The position numbers and the translations under genes are program-made. The notes beneath the pieces were generated by a model. It was not told the origin of the DNA. It worked only from the letters and a program-made list of their open reading frames with translations, and ran no database searches. 64,000 nucleotides of DNA from Pollutibacter soli (GTDB taxonomy: Bacteria; Bacteroidota; Bacteroidia; Chitinophagales; Chitinophagaceae): contig JARJHS010000002.1 in assembly GCA_029269725.1 (NCBI GenBank), forward strand, positions 496,001-560,000, read 5' to 3'. Numbering within the stretch: position 1 is the stretch's first letter; the number at the start of each line of letters is the position of its first letter. Below, one piece after another: positions 14,990 through 24,242 of the stretch.

Positions 14990-17419
14990 ATGTTTTTCAT
15001 GAGGACGACAGCATTGCTGCTGGTATATATTTTTATTTCAAATCTCACGTTGGCGTCATCAAGGCCAGACACATTTTCAATTTCAGTAACGGTAAAGAAT
15101 ATGCGTGATGAACCACTTCCATCAGCGGTAGTTACGTTGCATAGTGCAAAGGATAGCTCAATTGTCAAAACCGAATTAACAGATAACAGTGGACTTGCCA
15201 TTCTCACAAGAATTATTGAAGGGCAATATTTTTTTGAAATCAGTTTTATAGGTCATCGTTCGGATACAACAGCGATTTTCACTATTGCTGATGAGCCTTT
15301 AAAAAGTTTTAGCATTAAACTGGCACCGCAAAGTGATAACCTGAAGGAAGTTGTCGTACGCGCAACAAAGCCATTCGTTCAGTTTGATAAAGGAAATATT
15401 GTTGTAAATCCGGATGCATCACCAAGTAATGCTGGAACAAGTCTTATGGAACTGCTGGAAAAGATGCCTGGCGTCACTGTTGACCAGGATGGTAATATCA
15501 GCCTGAAAGCAAAGTCCAACGTGATGATCATGGTTGATGGCAAGCTGACTTATTTATCGGGAGCGGATCTTGCTAACCTGCTCAGCAGTATGAGCTCTTC
15601 ACAAGTAGACCAGGTGGAGCTGATCACAAATCCTCCTGCCCGATTTGATGCCAGCGGAAATGCAGGTATCATCAATATAAAAACAAAAAGAAACCGACAA
15701 CGTGGTTTCAATGGTAATGTTAATCTGAGTTATGGACAGGGGCGTTATCCAAAAACAAACAACAGTTTTTCACTCAATTACCGCGATGGAAAATTCAATA
15801 CCTGGCTTAACTATAATATCAACTATAACAAGTACTACAATGATCTCTATGCGCTGAGGACTTACTACGACCAGGCTGGAAAACCGATTGCAAAGCTTGA
15901 TCAGCCAACCTATTTCGGCGGTCATTTTCTGAACAATACAATCCGAGCAGGTGTTGATTTTTTTGCAACGACAAAAACGACTTTAAGCGTTAGCGGAATC
16001 GGGACCTGGACCAAGCGTGAAAGCGATAATAAAGCAATGGCATCCTGGTTAGGTGAAGACGATACCGTCGATTCAAGTCTGACAACCATTAGTCATACTG
16101 ATTACAAGTTGAAGAATGGTGGGGTTACCTTAAGTTTGCGACATGCATTTTCGGCCAAACAGGAATTTTCGATTGATCTCGACGGATTGACCTATGATAT
16201 TCACAACAACCAGATGTTCATCAATACTTTCCTCACACCTGGAGGGAAAAATGATGCATCCACCGGAGATATTCCCAGTACTTTAAAAATAGCAACAGCA
16301 AAAGCTGACTATTCGCATCAGCTTAACAGCGGACCGCGGTTTGAAGCTGGCTTCAAACTATCACATATTGAAACCGATAATAAAGCTATTTACGAATACA
16401 ACGACGGATCAGGATGGCAGCCGGATTATGGTAAAACAAACCAGTTTTTATACAATGAAAATATCCAGGCCGTATATGCGAGTATGGATCAACGTTGGGA
16501 AAAATTTTCTTTCCAGGCAGGCCTGCGTTATGAAAACACGAGCTATGATGCAGATCAGTTAGGAAATCCGGTCAGGAAAGATTCTTCTTTTTCGCGCCAG
16601 TATGGTGGATTGTTCCCATCAGGTAATATCACCTGGCAGGCAGATTCCATAAATAGTTTTACAATCACGGCAGGACGCCGAATTGACCGTCCTGCATTTC
16701 AGCGACTCAATCCGTTTGTTTTCATCATAAACAAATACACCTACGAAACAGGAAACCCTTATTTCAAACCGCAATACAGCTGGAATTTTGAACTGACACA
16801 TCAGTTTAAAAATGCGCTCACCACAACTTTGTCTTACAGTGTCATCAAAGATTATTTTTCGCAGCTATTCCTTACGGATAGCAGCGGAATTCTTTATTAC
16901 TCACAGGGGAATGTCGGGAGAGTACATATTGCAGGATTGTCAGTTAGCACCAGTCTTAAATTATTCCCCTGGTGGAGTTTGAGTGGACAGGCCTTGCTCA
17001 ACTATAAAAACTTCCAGGGATATGTTTGGAATGATTTTCAATCTTCCGTCTGGCAATTCAATATCAGCGCGAACAACCAGTTTGTGATCGGTGAAAATTA
17101 CACCGCAGAGCTTTCCGGTTTTTTTACCGGGCCGGCACGTAACGACTTACAGGAATCATTGCTTCCTACGGGTCAGTTGAACATTGGTGTTGCAAGAAAT
17201 GTGCTGAAGAAAAAAGGAACACTGAAGTTGAGTCTGCGTGACTTGTTTCACACACAGATTATGGCTGGGAATACAACTTTTCAATCTGCGCATGAATACT
17301 TCAAAATAAAACGTGATACGCGGGTACTTACGCTTGCATTTACTTATCGTTTTGGTAAACCTTTAAAAGCAGTGAAACGCAGCAGCGGAGCAGAGGAAGA
17401 GATGCAACGCGTGAATTAA
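14990..17419 (+). CDS. TonB-dependent receptor-like outer-membrane beta-barrel protein (809 aa)
   Basis: The signal peptide (residues 1-22) is followed by a carboxypeptidase-regulatory-like beta sandwich (about 28-115, ending SIKLAPQSDNLKEVVVRA). Next comes a plug-like domain (about 120-230; LMELLEKMPGVTVDQDGNIS, MIMVDGKLTYLSG, ELITNPPARFDASGNAGIIN), then a long C-terminal beta barrel rich in aromatic alternation. This is the OMP_b-brl_3 (PF14905) type of TonB receptor common in Bacteroidota. It would import, or possibly export, a ligand across the outer membrane; the ligand is unknown. No SusD partner is adjacent. The tiny peptide gene at 14734 is directly upstream. A second in-frame ATG is at 14999. 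A two-way terminator follows. Confidence 0.9.
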   Translation: MFFMRTTALLLVYIFISNLTLASSRPDTFSISVTVKNMRDEPLPSAVVTLHSAKDSSIVKTELTDNSGLAILTRIIEGQYFFEISFIGHRSDTTAIFTIADEPLKSFSIKLAPQSDNLKEVVVRATKPFVQFDKGNIVVNPDASPSNAGTSLMELLEKMPGVTVDQDGNISLKAKSNVMIMVDGKLTYLSGADLANLLSSMSSSQVDQVELITNPPARFDASGNAGIINIKTKRNRQRGFNGNVNLSYGQGRYPKTNNSFSLNYRDGKFNTWLNYNINYNKYYNDLYALRTYYDQAGKPIAKLDQPTYFGGHFLNNTIRAGVDFFATTKTTLSVSGIGTWTKRESDNKAMASWLGEDDTVDSSLTTISHTDYKLKNGGVTLSLRHAFSAKQEFSIDLDGLTYDIHNNQMFINTFLTPGGKNDASTGDIPSTLKIATAKADYSHQLNSGPRFEAGFKLSHIETDNKAIYEYNDGSGWQPDYGKTNQFLYNENIQAVYASMDQRWEKFSFQAGLRYENTSYDADQLGNPVRKDSSFSRQYGGLFPSGNITWQADSINSFTITAGRRIDRPAFQRLNPFVFIINKYTYETGNPYFKPQYSWNFELTHQFKNALTTTLSYSVIKDYFSQLFLTDSSGILYYSQGNVGRVHIAGLSVSTSLKLFPWWSLSGQALLNYKNFQGYVWNDFQSSVWQFNISANNQFVIGENYTAELSGFFTGPARNDLQESLLPTGQLNIGVARNVLKKKGTLKLSLRDLFHTQIMAGNTTFQSAHEYFKIKRDTRVLTLAFTYRFGKPLKAVKRSSGAEEEMQRVN

Positions 17420-17469
17420 CAAATCCAATTTGCAGTGTCATCCGCAATTATAGCCTTTTAAAGACTACC

Positions 17470-17516
17470 GAAAAAAAAAGCGCTTCTGTAAAAACAAAAG
17501 CGCTGAATTTTTTTTG
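17470..17516. terminator. bidirectional terminator between convergent genes
   Basis: Arms AGCGCTT (17479-17485) and AAGCGCT (17498-17504) around an A-rich loop, flanked by nine A's on the left and a T8 run on the right. It can serve the receptor gene on the plus strand and the small lipoprotein on the minus strand, both of which end here. Confidence 0.85.
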
Positions 17517-17526
17517 TCTGAATAAA

Positions 17527-17799
17527 TTACTCAGGGCATGAGAGCATGTCCACGATGGTCTGGTACTGCTCTTTTTCTTCTGCTGTCAGATCCCCATAGC
17601 ATTCACTGTTGAAATACTCCTGCAAAGCAGCCTTGTAATTTTTGCAGTTCGTTGACGATTGACTCTGGACGTAAGCAGAAGCAGCATCACTTACTTTTTT
17701 TGTTACAGCGTTACAATCGAGTGTTTTTTCTTTTTTGCAGCTGGTGACTGATGCACCAATCATAACTATGGCGATTAAAGCCATACCGAGTTTTTTCAT
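17527..17799 (-). CDS. small exported lipoprotein (90 aa)
   Basis: The start at 17799 gives a clean lipoprotein signal: MKKLGMALIAIVMIGASVTS then Cys21 (lipobox VTSC), followed by the KKEK retention-type linker. The mature part is short and mostly helical, with three further Cys residues (TLDCNAV, STNCKNY, NSECYG) and a final MLSCPE, enough for two disulphides. The 31 codons upstream in the longer open frame lack protein character. Function unknown; small Cys-containing lipoproteins like this are frequent in Chitinophagaceae. It converges on the TonB-type receptor with a shared terminator. Confidence 0.7.
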   Translation of the reverse strand: MKKLGMALIAIVMIGASVTSCKKEKTLDCNAVTKKVSDAASAYVQSQSSTNCKNYKAALQEYFNSECYGDLTAEEKEQYQTIVDMLSCPE

Positions 17800-18112
17800 A
17801 GCATTAGATTTTTTAATCAGGCAGTTAACGGATATAACTTTCAGGATATTGTGAAGCAAATAATTAATACCCGTTTTCCTGTTGTTTTTCATAAAAGAAC
17901 ATGTATTTACAGGTCATAAAAAAATATCATGTTATTGCTGGTTGAAAAGTGAAGATTTTCTTAATGTGATATTAATCATCTTTCGAATTACAATAACACG
18001 GATGCGTTCAAATAAAATGGCCACAACTGAAATATTCAATGTGGCCTTGCTCTATGGAAAACTGATTTTGTTTTTACAAATTTCGATTACGATATGCAAT
18101 GTAAAATGTATA

Positions 18113-18322
18113 TCATACTTTAATGAATGATGGGAATTCAACATCGGTAAAATTCCAATCGTAAGTCTCATTGATTTCTTCTCCTGAATTAACTGATCCT
18201 AACTACTGCCATATTCTAACACTGACTTTTTAATACTCATCTGCTGAAACACATAGCGGCGAATGAATAGGCCGTCCGGATTTATAATATTACCGGTTGT
18301 ATCATCTTAAATGACATCATTG
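18113..18322 (-). pseudogene. decayed 3' end of a paralogue of the neighbouring Tat-exported protein
   Basis: Translated on the minus strand, this stretch reads DDTTGNIINPDGLFIRRYVF, then after a frame change GSVNSGEEINETYDWNFTDV and EFPSFIKV with a TGA stop at 18113-18115. The intact protein at 18356-19513 ends with the same order: DDTPGNVINSQGLFNRSYVF, then DWNFTGGQFPGLVVI. Similarity is clear in both protein and DNA, and starts about 35 bases after the intact gene's stop. A stop codon and at least one frameshift interrupt it, and only about the last 65 codons remain. It is best explained as the remnant of a tandem duplicate mostly lost by deletion. Confidence 0.85.
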
Positions 18323-18355
18323 ATTGCATACTGTCAGTCTGATTATCTGTGAAGA

Positions 18356-19513
18356 TCAGATAACTACAAGACCTGGGAATTGCCCACCTGTAAAATTCCA
18401 GTCATTAGCTGCGGGATTCGTATTACCGATTGCGTCGGTGCCCAGTTCATCGCCGAAGGGAAATACAGGTTTAGTAAAACTGAATTGCTCGAAAACATAA
18501 CTGCGGTTGAACAGGCCCTGGGAATTAATCACATTCCCGGGTGTGTCGTCAATAAATAACACCGCAGCTGCGGCATCGGGTAATGGGTTGCCATTGATTC
18601 CGAGTGTATACTTGGTAATATCCCAATAAATCCAAGGCGGATCATAGTCGGTCATTTTCGCTCTATAATACACTCCTTTATTATTGGGGTACACCGTTTG
18701 CCGGAAATGTGTCAATAATACTCCACCGGGTTCGCTGGCTGTGTAAATTGATTCAGTGTCAGGTTCTCCGAAAGTACAGCACTTCATGATCGCCAGATTC
18801 CACAACATTTGTTGAAAAGAGGTAACCCCGGCCTGGTAAATTGCGTTGTATGCAGCACCGCCGGTGGTACTCGTCGGAAAATTTGAAGATGCAAGATCTC
18901 CGATGGTATAGGTATTACCATTAAACTGAATCGGATTATTCCAGGCTGCCACGAGGTTCGCATAATTATTGGCCGGACTTTCCAGTAATGTCAGTTGTTC
19001 ATTCATCGCAACATGCATCTGGTTGTGTCCAAACTCAAACTGCGCAAAAACCTGATCAATATTTGGTGGCTTTGGCTTATCGCCATTTGCCCAGTCGTGC
19101 AGAAATGCGGATAAAATAGCTATGGCGGGTATCGCAGCTTCTCCACCGGTCGCGAGCGCTGCTGCAATGAGAAGCGCATAAAAAAGATCAATCAAAATAT
19201 CACTATCAAAGTTAGACCAGTCGCTGTTGTTGGTCGATTCTAATGCAAGGAAAACTGCATTTTCATACTCGATCGTTGATGTATATAGGTCATCCAGGTA
19301 GGCGCGCAAATTCGCCAGATTAGCAGCTGCAGCGGGTAAGTTAATAGGTTCGCTTCCGTCATCAGTTGGCCAGTCGTATTTCCTGCAACGCGGTATAAAT
19401 GTGGGCATGATGAACATGCCTGCAGCTGCAATCGACGAATTGCGTATGAGGTAACGTCTGCTGACTTTGTTGAACGCATCATCTTCAAGATTGTCCCGGG
19501 TATGATCTGTCAT
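18356..19513 (-). CDS. Tat-exported protein of unknown function (385 aa)
   Basis: The N-terminus carries a twin-arginine motif (SRRYLIRNSSIAAAGMF, about residues 18-34) followed by a short hydrophobic segment and FIPRC, so the protein is probably exported folded through the Tat system, perhaps lipidated at Cys43. The rest contains a hydrophobic helical pair near 115-140 (LFYALLIAAALATGGEAAIP) and a C-terminal region with DDTPGNVINSQGLFNRSYVF. No known enzyme motif was recognised. A decayed copy of its C-terminal region lies directly downstream, which suggests the family was once tandemly duplicated here. A 7-base inverted repeat at 19593-19610 lies in the promoter region. Confidence 0.75.
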   Translation of the reverse strand: MTDHTRDNLEDDAFNKVSRRYLIRNSSIAAAGMFIMPTFIPRCRKYDWPTDDGSEPINLPAAAANLANLRAYLDDLYTSTIEYENAVFLALESTNNSDWSNFDSDILIDLFYALLIAAALATGGEAAIPAIAILSAFLHDWANGDKPKPPNIDQVFAQFEFGHNQMHVAMNEQLTLLESPANNYANLVAAWNNPIQFNGNTYTIGDLASSNFPTSTTGGAAYNAIYQAGVTSFQQMLWNLAIMKCCTFGEPDTESIYTASEPGGVLLTHFRQTVYPNNKGVYYRAKMTDYDPPWIYWDITKYTLGINGNPLPDAAAAVLFIDDTPGNVINSQGLFNRSYVFEQFSFTKPVFPFGDELGTDAIGNTNPAANDWNFTGGQFPGLVVI

Positions 19514-19592
19514 AAAACCTGTTTAGATAAATGAATAGAAAAATTGCATCGATCTTTCTATGAGTTCAGGAATTCAATCAAAACCACAACTT

Positions 19593-19610
19593 TAAACGAC
19601 GTATCGTTTA
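19593..19610 (-). promoter_or_regulatory. possible operator, TAAACGA-CGTA-TCGTTTA
   Basis: Perfect 7-base arms with a 4-base spacer, 80 bases upstream of the Tat-exported protein gene. Position and symmetry suit a dimeric regulator. No second copy was noticed, so this is tentative. Confidence 0.35.
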
Positions 19611-19842
19611 TCGGAGGAAAACTTTACTAAAAGTGAATCAGGGCAGGGTGGGATTTTAGTGCCTGGCAGTGCGCATTTGGGCTACTGATTTGTGCCTTTA
19701 AGCCAGCAATTACAGATGATTTGAGATCTGTAAATTACGGCAACTCTAATATAGTTTTATTTTATTATATCAAAAAATCATTCGGATAAGCTTGTCTGAA
19801 ATTATTTTGGGGTCATGACCGCACTGTTGAAACAAGAGAAAC

Positions 19843-20142
19843 TTAATGACCTATATAAGTCCTGGCAGGATTTTTTACCTCTGAAGATGGTCCGTATTTC
19901 ACATATGCGGCTGCGCCGGCAATCGACATAAAAAAGATAAAAATCATTAAATACCTGAGCGATACTTTGCCGGTATAGAGTATAAACCTAAGATGAATGA
20001 ACATAAGAAACAATCCGAGAACTATCAGAGCATTGAGCATGAAAGCGCTCATGCCGTTAAGATATGACCGGTATAACAGAATTAAGCAAATAAAAGTTGC
20101 GATGGAAAATATTACTGATAGCACGGCTCTGGTGGTATTCAT
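19843..20142 (-). CDS. small membrane protein of unknown function (99 aa)
   Basis: Three predicted membrane helices: about residues 6-24 (AVLSVIFSIATFICLILLY), 30-55 (MSAFMLNALIVLGLFLMFIH) and 62-82 (LRYLMIFIFFMSIAGAAAYV). The end is polar (KYGPSSEVKNPARTYIGH). No family was recognised. The ATG at 20142 follows an unremarkable AT-rich leader. The gene stands alone between a 329 bp spacer, in which nothing but a possible operator was seen, and a repeat-filled spacer upstream. Confidence 0.5.
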   Translation of the reverse strand: MNTTRAVLSVIFSIATFICLILLYRSYLNGMSAFMLNALIVLGLFLMFIHLRFILYTGKVSLRYLMIFIFFMSIAGAAAYVKYGPSSEVKNPARTYIGH

Positions 20143-20205
20143 TTAAAAAGCAATAGTTGTTTTCTAAATGTACTTATTGCAACTGATCTCTGCAAGTTTG
20201 GGAAT

Positions 20206-20504
20206 ACAAGGCAATAGTAAGAAGGCAAAAGGCAAAAGGGAACAGCCGACGTTAGAAATTCCAGGAAATTTCAACACCTGTATAAATTGAAACAAGCTGG
20301 GTGTTTTACATAAAAAAATGACGCAGTGAAATATCTGCTGGCTGGTGGAAAAACAGAAACAGTGAATACATGGCAATAGTAAGAAGGCAATAGAACACAG
20401 TTTGCCTACGAAATTCCGGATCAGAGAGGCAGTGTTTTTTATAATGAAATGCAACCACAGGGTGTAGTTTCTGCTGCCCGCTGCTGCTGCCTATTGCCTA
20501 CCTA
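20206..20504. repeat. spacer repeats of the GGCAAWAG type, with an internal duplication
   Basis: Two related blocks start with AAGGCAATAGTAAGAAGGCAA at 20209 and TGGCAATAGTAAGAAGGCAA at 20374; each is followed some 40-70 bases later by GAAATTCC. Further GCCTATTGCCTACC units lie at 20489-20504, touching the stop codon of the next gene. The minus-strand open frame across it (20164-20454) is just translated repeat and is not called. Confidence 0.6.
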
Positions 20505-20770
20505 TACCAGCTGATCTCCAGTTCAAGGCATGACTTCTTGATTGCATCGGCGATGGCATCATTCAATTTTGTTTCGCTGTAACTGAATCCGCTGAAGTTT
20601 TCGGATCTGACAATGTAAAAAACCTTATCATGGGGAAGTCTGTCCGGATCAAGTTTTTCCAGACGATATATGATCTGACCTTCAGAAAATCTGGTTCTTA
20701 AAACAAGGCCAGAATATTTGATGCCACTGAGTGAAAATTCGATGTAGAGATTAATTGTTTCCACGACCAA
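20498..20770 (-). CDS. conserved-looking small cytoplasmic protein (90 aa)
   Basis: A soluble alpha/beta-looking protein beginning MVVETINLYIEFSLSGIKYS and ending LELEISWYR. It has a mixed charge pattern and no hydrophobic segment. Codon usage looks like a real gene, with a regular strand-strand-strand-helix pattern (SGLVLRTRF, GQIIYRLEK, KVFYIVRS, then KLNDAIADAIKKSC). No family was recognised. Its last codons abut spacer repeats of the GCCTATTGCC type. No partner gene is near. Confidence 0.5.
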   Translation of the reverse strand: MVVETINLYIEFSLSGIKYSGLVLRTRFSEGQIIYRLEKLDPDRLPHDKVFYIVRSENFSGFSYSETKLNDAIADAIKKSCLELEISWYR

Positions 20771-21250
20771 AACGCCCGCAAATAACCTGAATATTTTTTC
20801 GATCCAATGTTAAGTTTTGATGAAGAATAGATTCGACACGATCTGCCAGGGCTCAAATGCACAAACATTCATTAAGGAAACACATCTTTTCAATTGGAAA
20901 GAAGCTTGTAATATTCGCTCGACTTTTCCTTAATGCTTTGTTGACAAGCTGATTACCGGCTGTACTGAATCAACATCTGACTTTCGAAAACCTGGAGAGT
21001 AGGTTTTAGTTCATCAGGGAGGAATTTCTATTCTGGATTTAATTATAATTTGATAGTTCCGGCGGCAACCGAGACAATATTAATTTTTCAAAAAATCGGA
21101 ATCTGATTAGACGAGTTGTAGTAAAATGAGGTTCGTATAACTGTTTTCTAAATCCGCCGGCGGTTCTTGGAATTCCGGAGAAAGGGTGTACTCTTGCAAG
21201 CATCGGATAAACAGCACAGTTTTCCGATAATCTTCTTACCTATCTACCAC
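20771..21250. other. gene-free region
   Basis: About 480 bp without a credible open frame on either strand. It holds no repeat family recognised elsewhere in the window. It leads into a terminator-like hairpin at 21251-21280 that has no gene immediately in front of it on the plus strand. Confidence 0.45.
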
Positions 21251-21280
21251 AAAAAGCGTTGGCTACCGCCGATGCTTTTT
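21251..21280. terminator. terminator-like hairpin, two-way
   Basis: AAAAAGCGTTGG pairs with CCGATGCTTTTT (two G-T wobbles) around a short CTACCG-type loop, giving an A-run before and a T-run after. On the minus strand it lies about 240 bases after the acyl-CoA ligase stop and may terminate that transcript. On the plus strand no gene precedes it. A second weaker hairpin (GCCAGAG / CTCTGGC, 21384-21402) lies nearer the ligase. Confidence 0.6.
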
Positions 21281-21517
21281 AGTTTTAGAATTCCAGGTTA
21301 CGATTAGTGGGGACCGGGAAAATATACACCCATGTTTTTGCAATCGAACTTTATCTGTGAAAAACTGACGATCACTCGTCAGGGCCAGAGAATTACTCTG
21401 GCTCTTTGCATTAAAGGGGAGAAGCAAAATATTATTCGTTCATTTTTGAAACAGACATAGTTCCCCGGCTCAAATGGCATCCAGGCTATATTTTTAAAAG
21501 ATTGAAACGAAAACCCC

Positions 21518-23170
21518 TTATGATTGCCAGATGAGCATGGATTTGGAGTTATCCCATTCGGAATATAGAGCACCATATTTTCTTTCCAGAAGATTGCGCT
21601 TTATTTTGAATGAAGGCGTGAGTAATGCATTTTCAACAGTCCATTCATCCTGAACAATTACTACTTTGTATACTTTTTCATGTGCATCGAGATGGGAATT
21701 TACAATTCTGATTGTCTCTTTCATTCGGGAATCAATTTCTTCTGAAGGTCTTTTCTTTCCTATTGCGGATAAAGTAATAATAGCAAGTGGTTGAGGTAAA
21801 CCGGAACCAACAACACAAACCTGTTCCATATCTGTGTTGGAAAGTAATTTCATTTCAATCGGCGAGGGAGACACATATTTTCCTTTTGCTGTTTTAAAAA
21901 GATCTTTTACTCTTCCGGTAATTTTTAAAAATCCTTCCTGGTCAATAAATCCTTCATCACCTGTTTTTAAGAAGCCATCGTTTGTAAATACCTCCGCTGT
22001 TTTTGCAGGCTCTTTGTAATATCCTTTCATCAACGCATCGTGTTTTACCAGGATTTCATTTTCATGACTCAGTTTTACCTCGCAATGAGGAAAAGGTTGC
22101 CCAACAAAACCTTTTTTGATGTTATCCTTTGGATTGATATGAGAATAGCAACAATTTTCTGTCATAGCATAAGCTTCCTGGATAGCAATGCCAATCTTCG
22201 CGAACCATTCGATAAGTGAAACAGGTGTAGGAGATGCGCCGGTGATAACAAGCCTGGCATCAATGAGTCCAAGCTGTTTCCTTATTTTTCTTTTTACAAT
22301 TGCCGAAAGGATTGGGGTTTTTAAAATCAGGTTTAATTTGTTCTGTGGAATTTTGGTAAGAATACCTTCCTGGAATTTACTCCAGATCCTGTGTACGCCC
22401 AGGAAAACGGTCGGCCTTGCTTCGCGCAGATTATGCGGAAACTGCTGCAATGATTCTGCAAACGAAACTTCTGCGCCCGTGTAAAGACTAATCATTTCTA
22501 CCAAAACACGTTCAGCGATATGTGACAGTGGCAGATAGGAGAAAAACCGATCACTGGATTTGAAACTGAGATAATCAATTGCATTTTGTGCAACGAAATC
22601 AAAACTATCAAAAGTAAACATTACACCTTTCGGCATACCTGTCGTTCCCGAAGTATAAATAATTGTACAGAGTTCATCGCCATTTCTTTTTACATCATTC
22701 TGCACCGGAGCCGATGCACTGGTAAAACTTTTCCAGCTTTCACATTCTTCATGATCGCAAAATGGGAGGGCTATACATTTAATATCATCCGCAACTCCTT
22801 CTTTCATCACATGCCAGTTATCCAGCTTGCCAACAAACAAGAGTTTTGCTTGTGAATGTCCGAGAATTTGCTGTATAGTTGTTGCCTGCGAATTCGGATA
22901 CAAAGGGACAGATACATGTCCAGCCATCATTATAGCCAGGTCGCAGATGATCCAATGAGCGCAGTTTTTGGAGAGCAATGCTATGTTGCTGCCGTCAGGT
23001 AATTCAAGAGCTTTAATGGCTGATGCAAGTTTTCGTACTTCTTCTCCTGTCTGTTTCCATGTCCATGTCTGCCATACATTATCAACAGGTTGTTTCAGGT
23101 AGATCTTATCAGGGTTTGTTTTTTCCCAGTGATAAAGCATGCTTAAAGGAGATTGATGTTCCATAAACAT
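21518..23170 (-). CDS. AMP-forming long-chain acyl-CoA synthetase family protein (550 aa)
   Basis: An adenylate-forming ligase. The P-loop-like motif TIIYTSGTTGMPKGVMFT lies near residue 190, the adenine-binding motif EAYAMTENC near 342, and the core/hinge motif KTGDEGFIDQEGFLKITGR near 421-440 followed by VKDLFKTAKGKYVSP, which contains the A8 region. The N-terminal HQSPLSMLYHWEKTNPDKIYL is typical of FadD15-like synthetases. It would activate a fatty acid to acyl-AMP and then acyl-CoA in the cytoplasm or at the membrane. The length is slightly below the family's usual 590-600, the shortening being in the C-terminal domain. ATG at 23170 or 23164 is the start. Confidence 0.92.
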   Translation of the reverse strand: MFMEHQSPLSMLYHWEKTNPDKIYLKQPVDNVWQTWTWKQTGEEVRKLASAIKALELPDGSNIALLSKNCAHWIICDLAIMMAGHVSVPLYPNSQATTIQQILGHSQAKLLFVGKLDNWHVMKEGVADDIKCIALPFCDHEECESWKSFTSASAPVQNDVKRNGDELCTIIYTSGTTGMPKGVMFTFDSFDFVAQNAIDYLSFKSSDRFFSYLPLSHIAERVLVEMISLYTGAEVSFAESLQQFPHNLREARPTVFLGVHRIWSKFQEGILTKIPQNKLNLILKTPILSAIVKRKIRKQLGLIDARLVITGASPTPVSLIEWFAKIGIAIQEAYAMTENCCYSHINPKDNIKKGFVGQPFPHCEVKLSHENEILVKHDALMKGYYKEPAKTAEVFTNDGFLKTGDEGFIDQEGFLKITGRVKDLFKTAKGKYVSPSPIEMKLLSNTDMEQVCVVGSGLPQPLAIITLSAIGKKRPSEEIDSRMKETIRIVNSHLDAHEKVYKVVIVQDEWTVENALLTPSFKIKRNLLERKYGALYSEWDNSKSMLIWQS

Positions 23171-23521
23171 TTTTTAATGAGTCAAAGAAATCTCTCTTTG
23201 CCGGGATAAACATTGACAAAAGTCAAAATCAACAATCCACTTAAAAACCGATCTCCAAAGAAATGAACTTTGACCCGGTACTGCTAAGCCTTTCCGGATT
23301 TATTCCTGAGAAGTCGCCAGGCATTTAATCTGATATGGGCTTCAGCATGACTATCCGGACTGTAATAATAAATGTACTGAGTTATCGAAAAGTGGCAATA
23401 AACTGCAGATGCTGATTAAATTAGTTTCCAGATGACAATTTGTTTCAGATGTTTTTCTTTTATAGATTACAATATTCCCCGAAAACCATAAGGTACTCTT
23501 TCATAGAAAATCAAATCGAAA

Positions 23522-23540
23522 GACAATTAAAGTAATTGTC
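23522..23540 (+). promoter_or_regulatory. inverted repeat in the leader of the DUF2911 gene
   Basis: GACAATT-AAAGT-AATTGTC, perfect 7-base arms, 24 bases before the ATG at 23565. It may be an operator or a leader hairpin. The preceding 350 bp back to the acyl-CoA ligase contains no gene. Confidence 0.4.
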
Positions 23541-23564
23541 AGAAAGAAGAAATAAATATTCGGT

Positions 23565-24113
23565 ATGAAAAAGAAAATTATTATCGGTGTTCTTTCCCTG
23601 GTAGTATTGCTGGCCATCGGGTTTGCCTATCTGAACTACCGTGGCCGGACCTTAAGTCCTCCGGGGAAAACGGAGTTGACAGTCAACGGACTGACTGTTT
23701 TGATAAATTATAGCCGACCGTCAGTTCGCGGGCGGCTGATATTTGGCACCGATAAAGAGAAAGCGCTCCAGCCTTATGGAAAGTACTGGCGGCTTGGCGC
23801 GAATGAATCCACCGAAATCACCGTCAATAAAGATGTATTGTTCAATGGTGAACCTGTAAAAGCGGGGACCTATAGAATGTATGCCATTCCGGGGAGTGAT
23901 GCATTTGAGATCGTTTTAAATTCTGAATTGGGCAAATGGGGAGCGTTTGAACCTGATAAGAGCCTGGATGTTTTGCATACAAAAGTTCCGGTCACGCATA
24001 GTGAACATCCTGTAGAGCAGTATACCATTTCCATGATTGAAGCAGACGGTGGTGTTAACGTTGTTTTTGAATGGTCAGATACACGGTTTGTCGTTCCGGT
24101 AAAAGCGCAGTGA
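23565..24113 (+). CDS. DUF2911 family protein (182 aa)
   Basis: The N-terminal membrane anchor or signal (residues 5-24, IIIGVLSLVVLLAIGFAYLN) is followed by the characteristic DUF2911 core: NYSRPSVRGRLIFG (about 49-62), PYGKYWRLGANESTEITVNK (about 71-90), VKAGTYRMYAIPG (about 100-112) and FEIVLNSELGKWGAF (about 116-130). The domain is a small beta sandwich found mostly in Bacteroidota; its function is not established. It would face the periplasm. A 7-base inverted repeat sits in the leader. Confidence 0.88.
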   Translation: MKKKIIIGVLSLVVLLAIGFAYLNYRGRTLSPPGKTELTVNGLTVLINYSRPSVRGRLIFGTDKEKALQPYGKYWRLGANESTEITVNKDVLFNGEPVKAGTYRMYAIPGSDAFEIVLNSELGKWGAFEPDKSLDVLHTKVPVTHSEHPVEQYTISMIEADGGVNVVFEWSDTRFVVPVKAQ

Positions 24114-24242
24114 AAACTTTTGTGTTAAATACAGGATTGATCTGCGGGATCAGTGCATTGTAATTGACATCAGAGAATTAAGAGGCGGTTTTGATGTCCT
24201 TGTCTTGGAGATTAGCAATACGGTTCCACAAACAAAGATTGT

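Noticed and set aside
20164-20454. 96-codon open frame on the minus strand
   Set aside because: It is translated spacer repeat (SIAFLLLPC and SLLPFAFLLLPC come from GGCAATAG/GGCAAAAG units).
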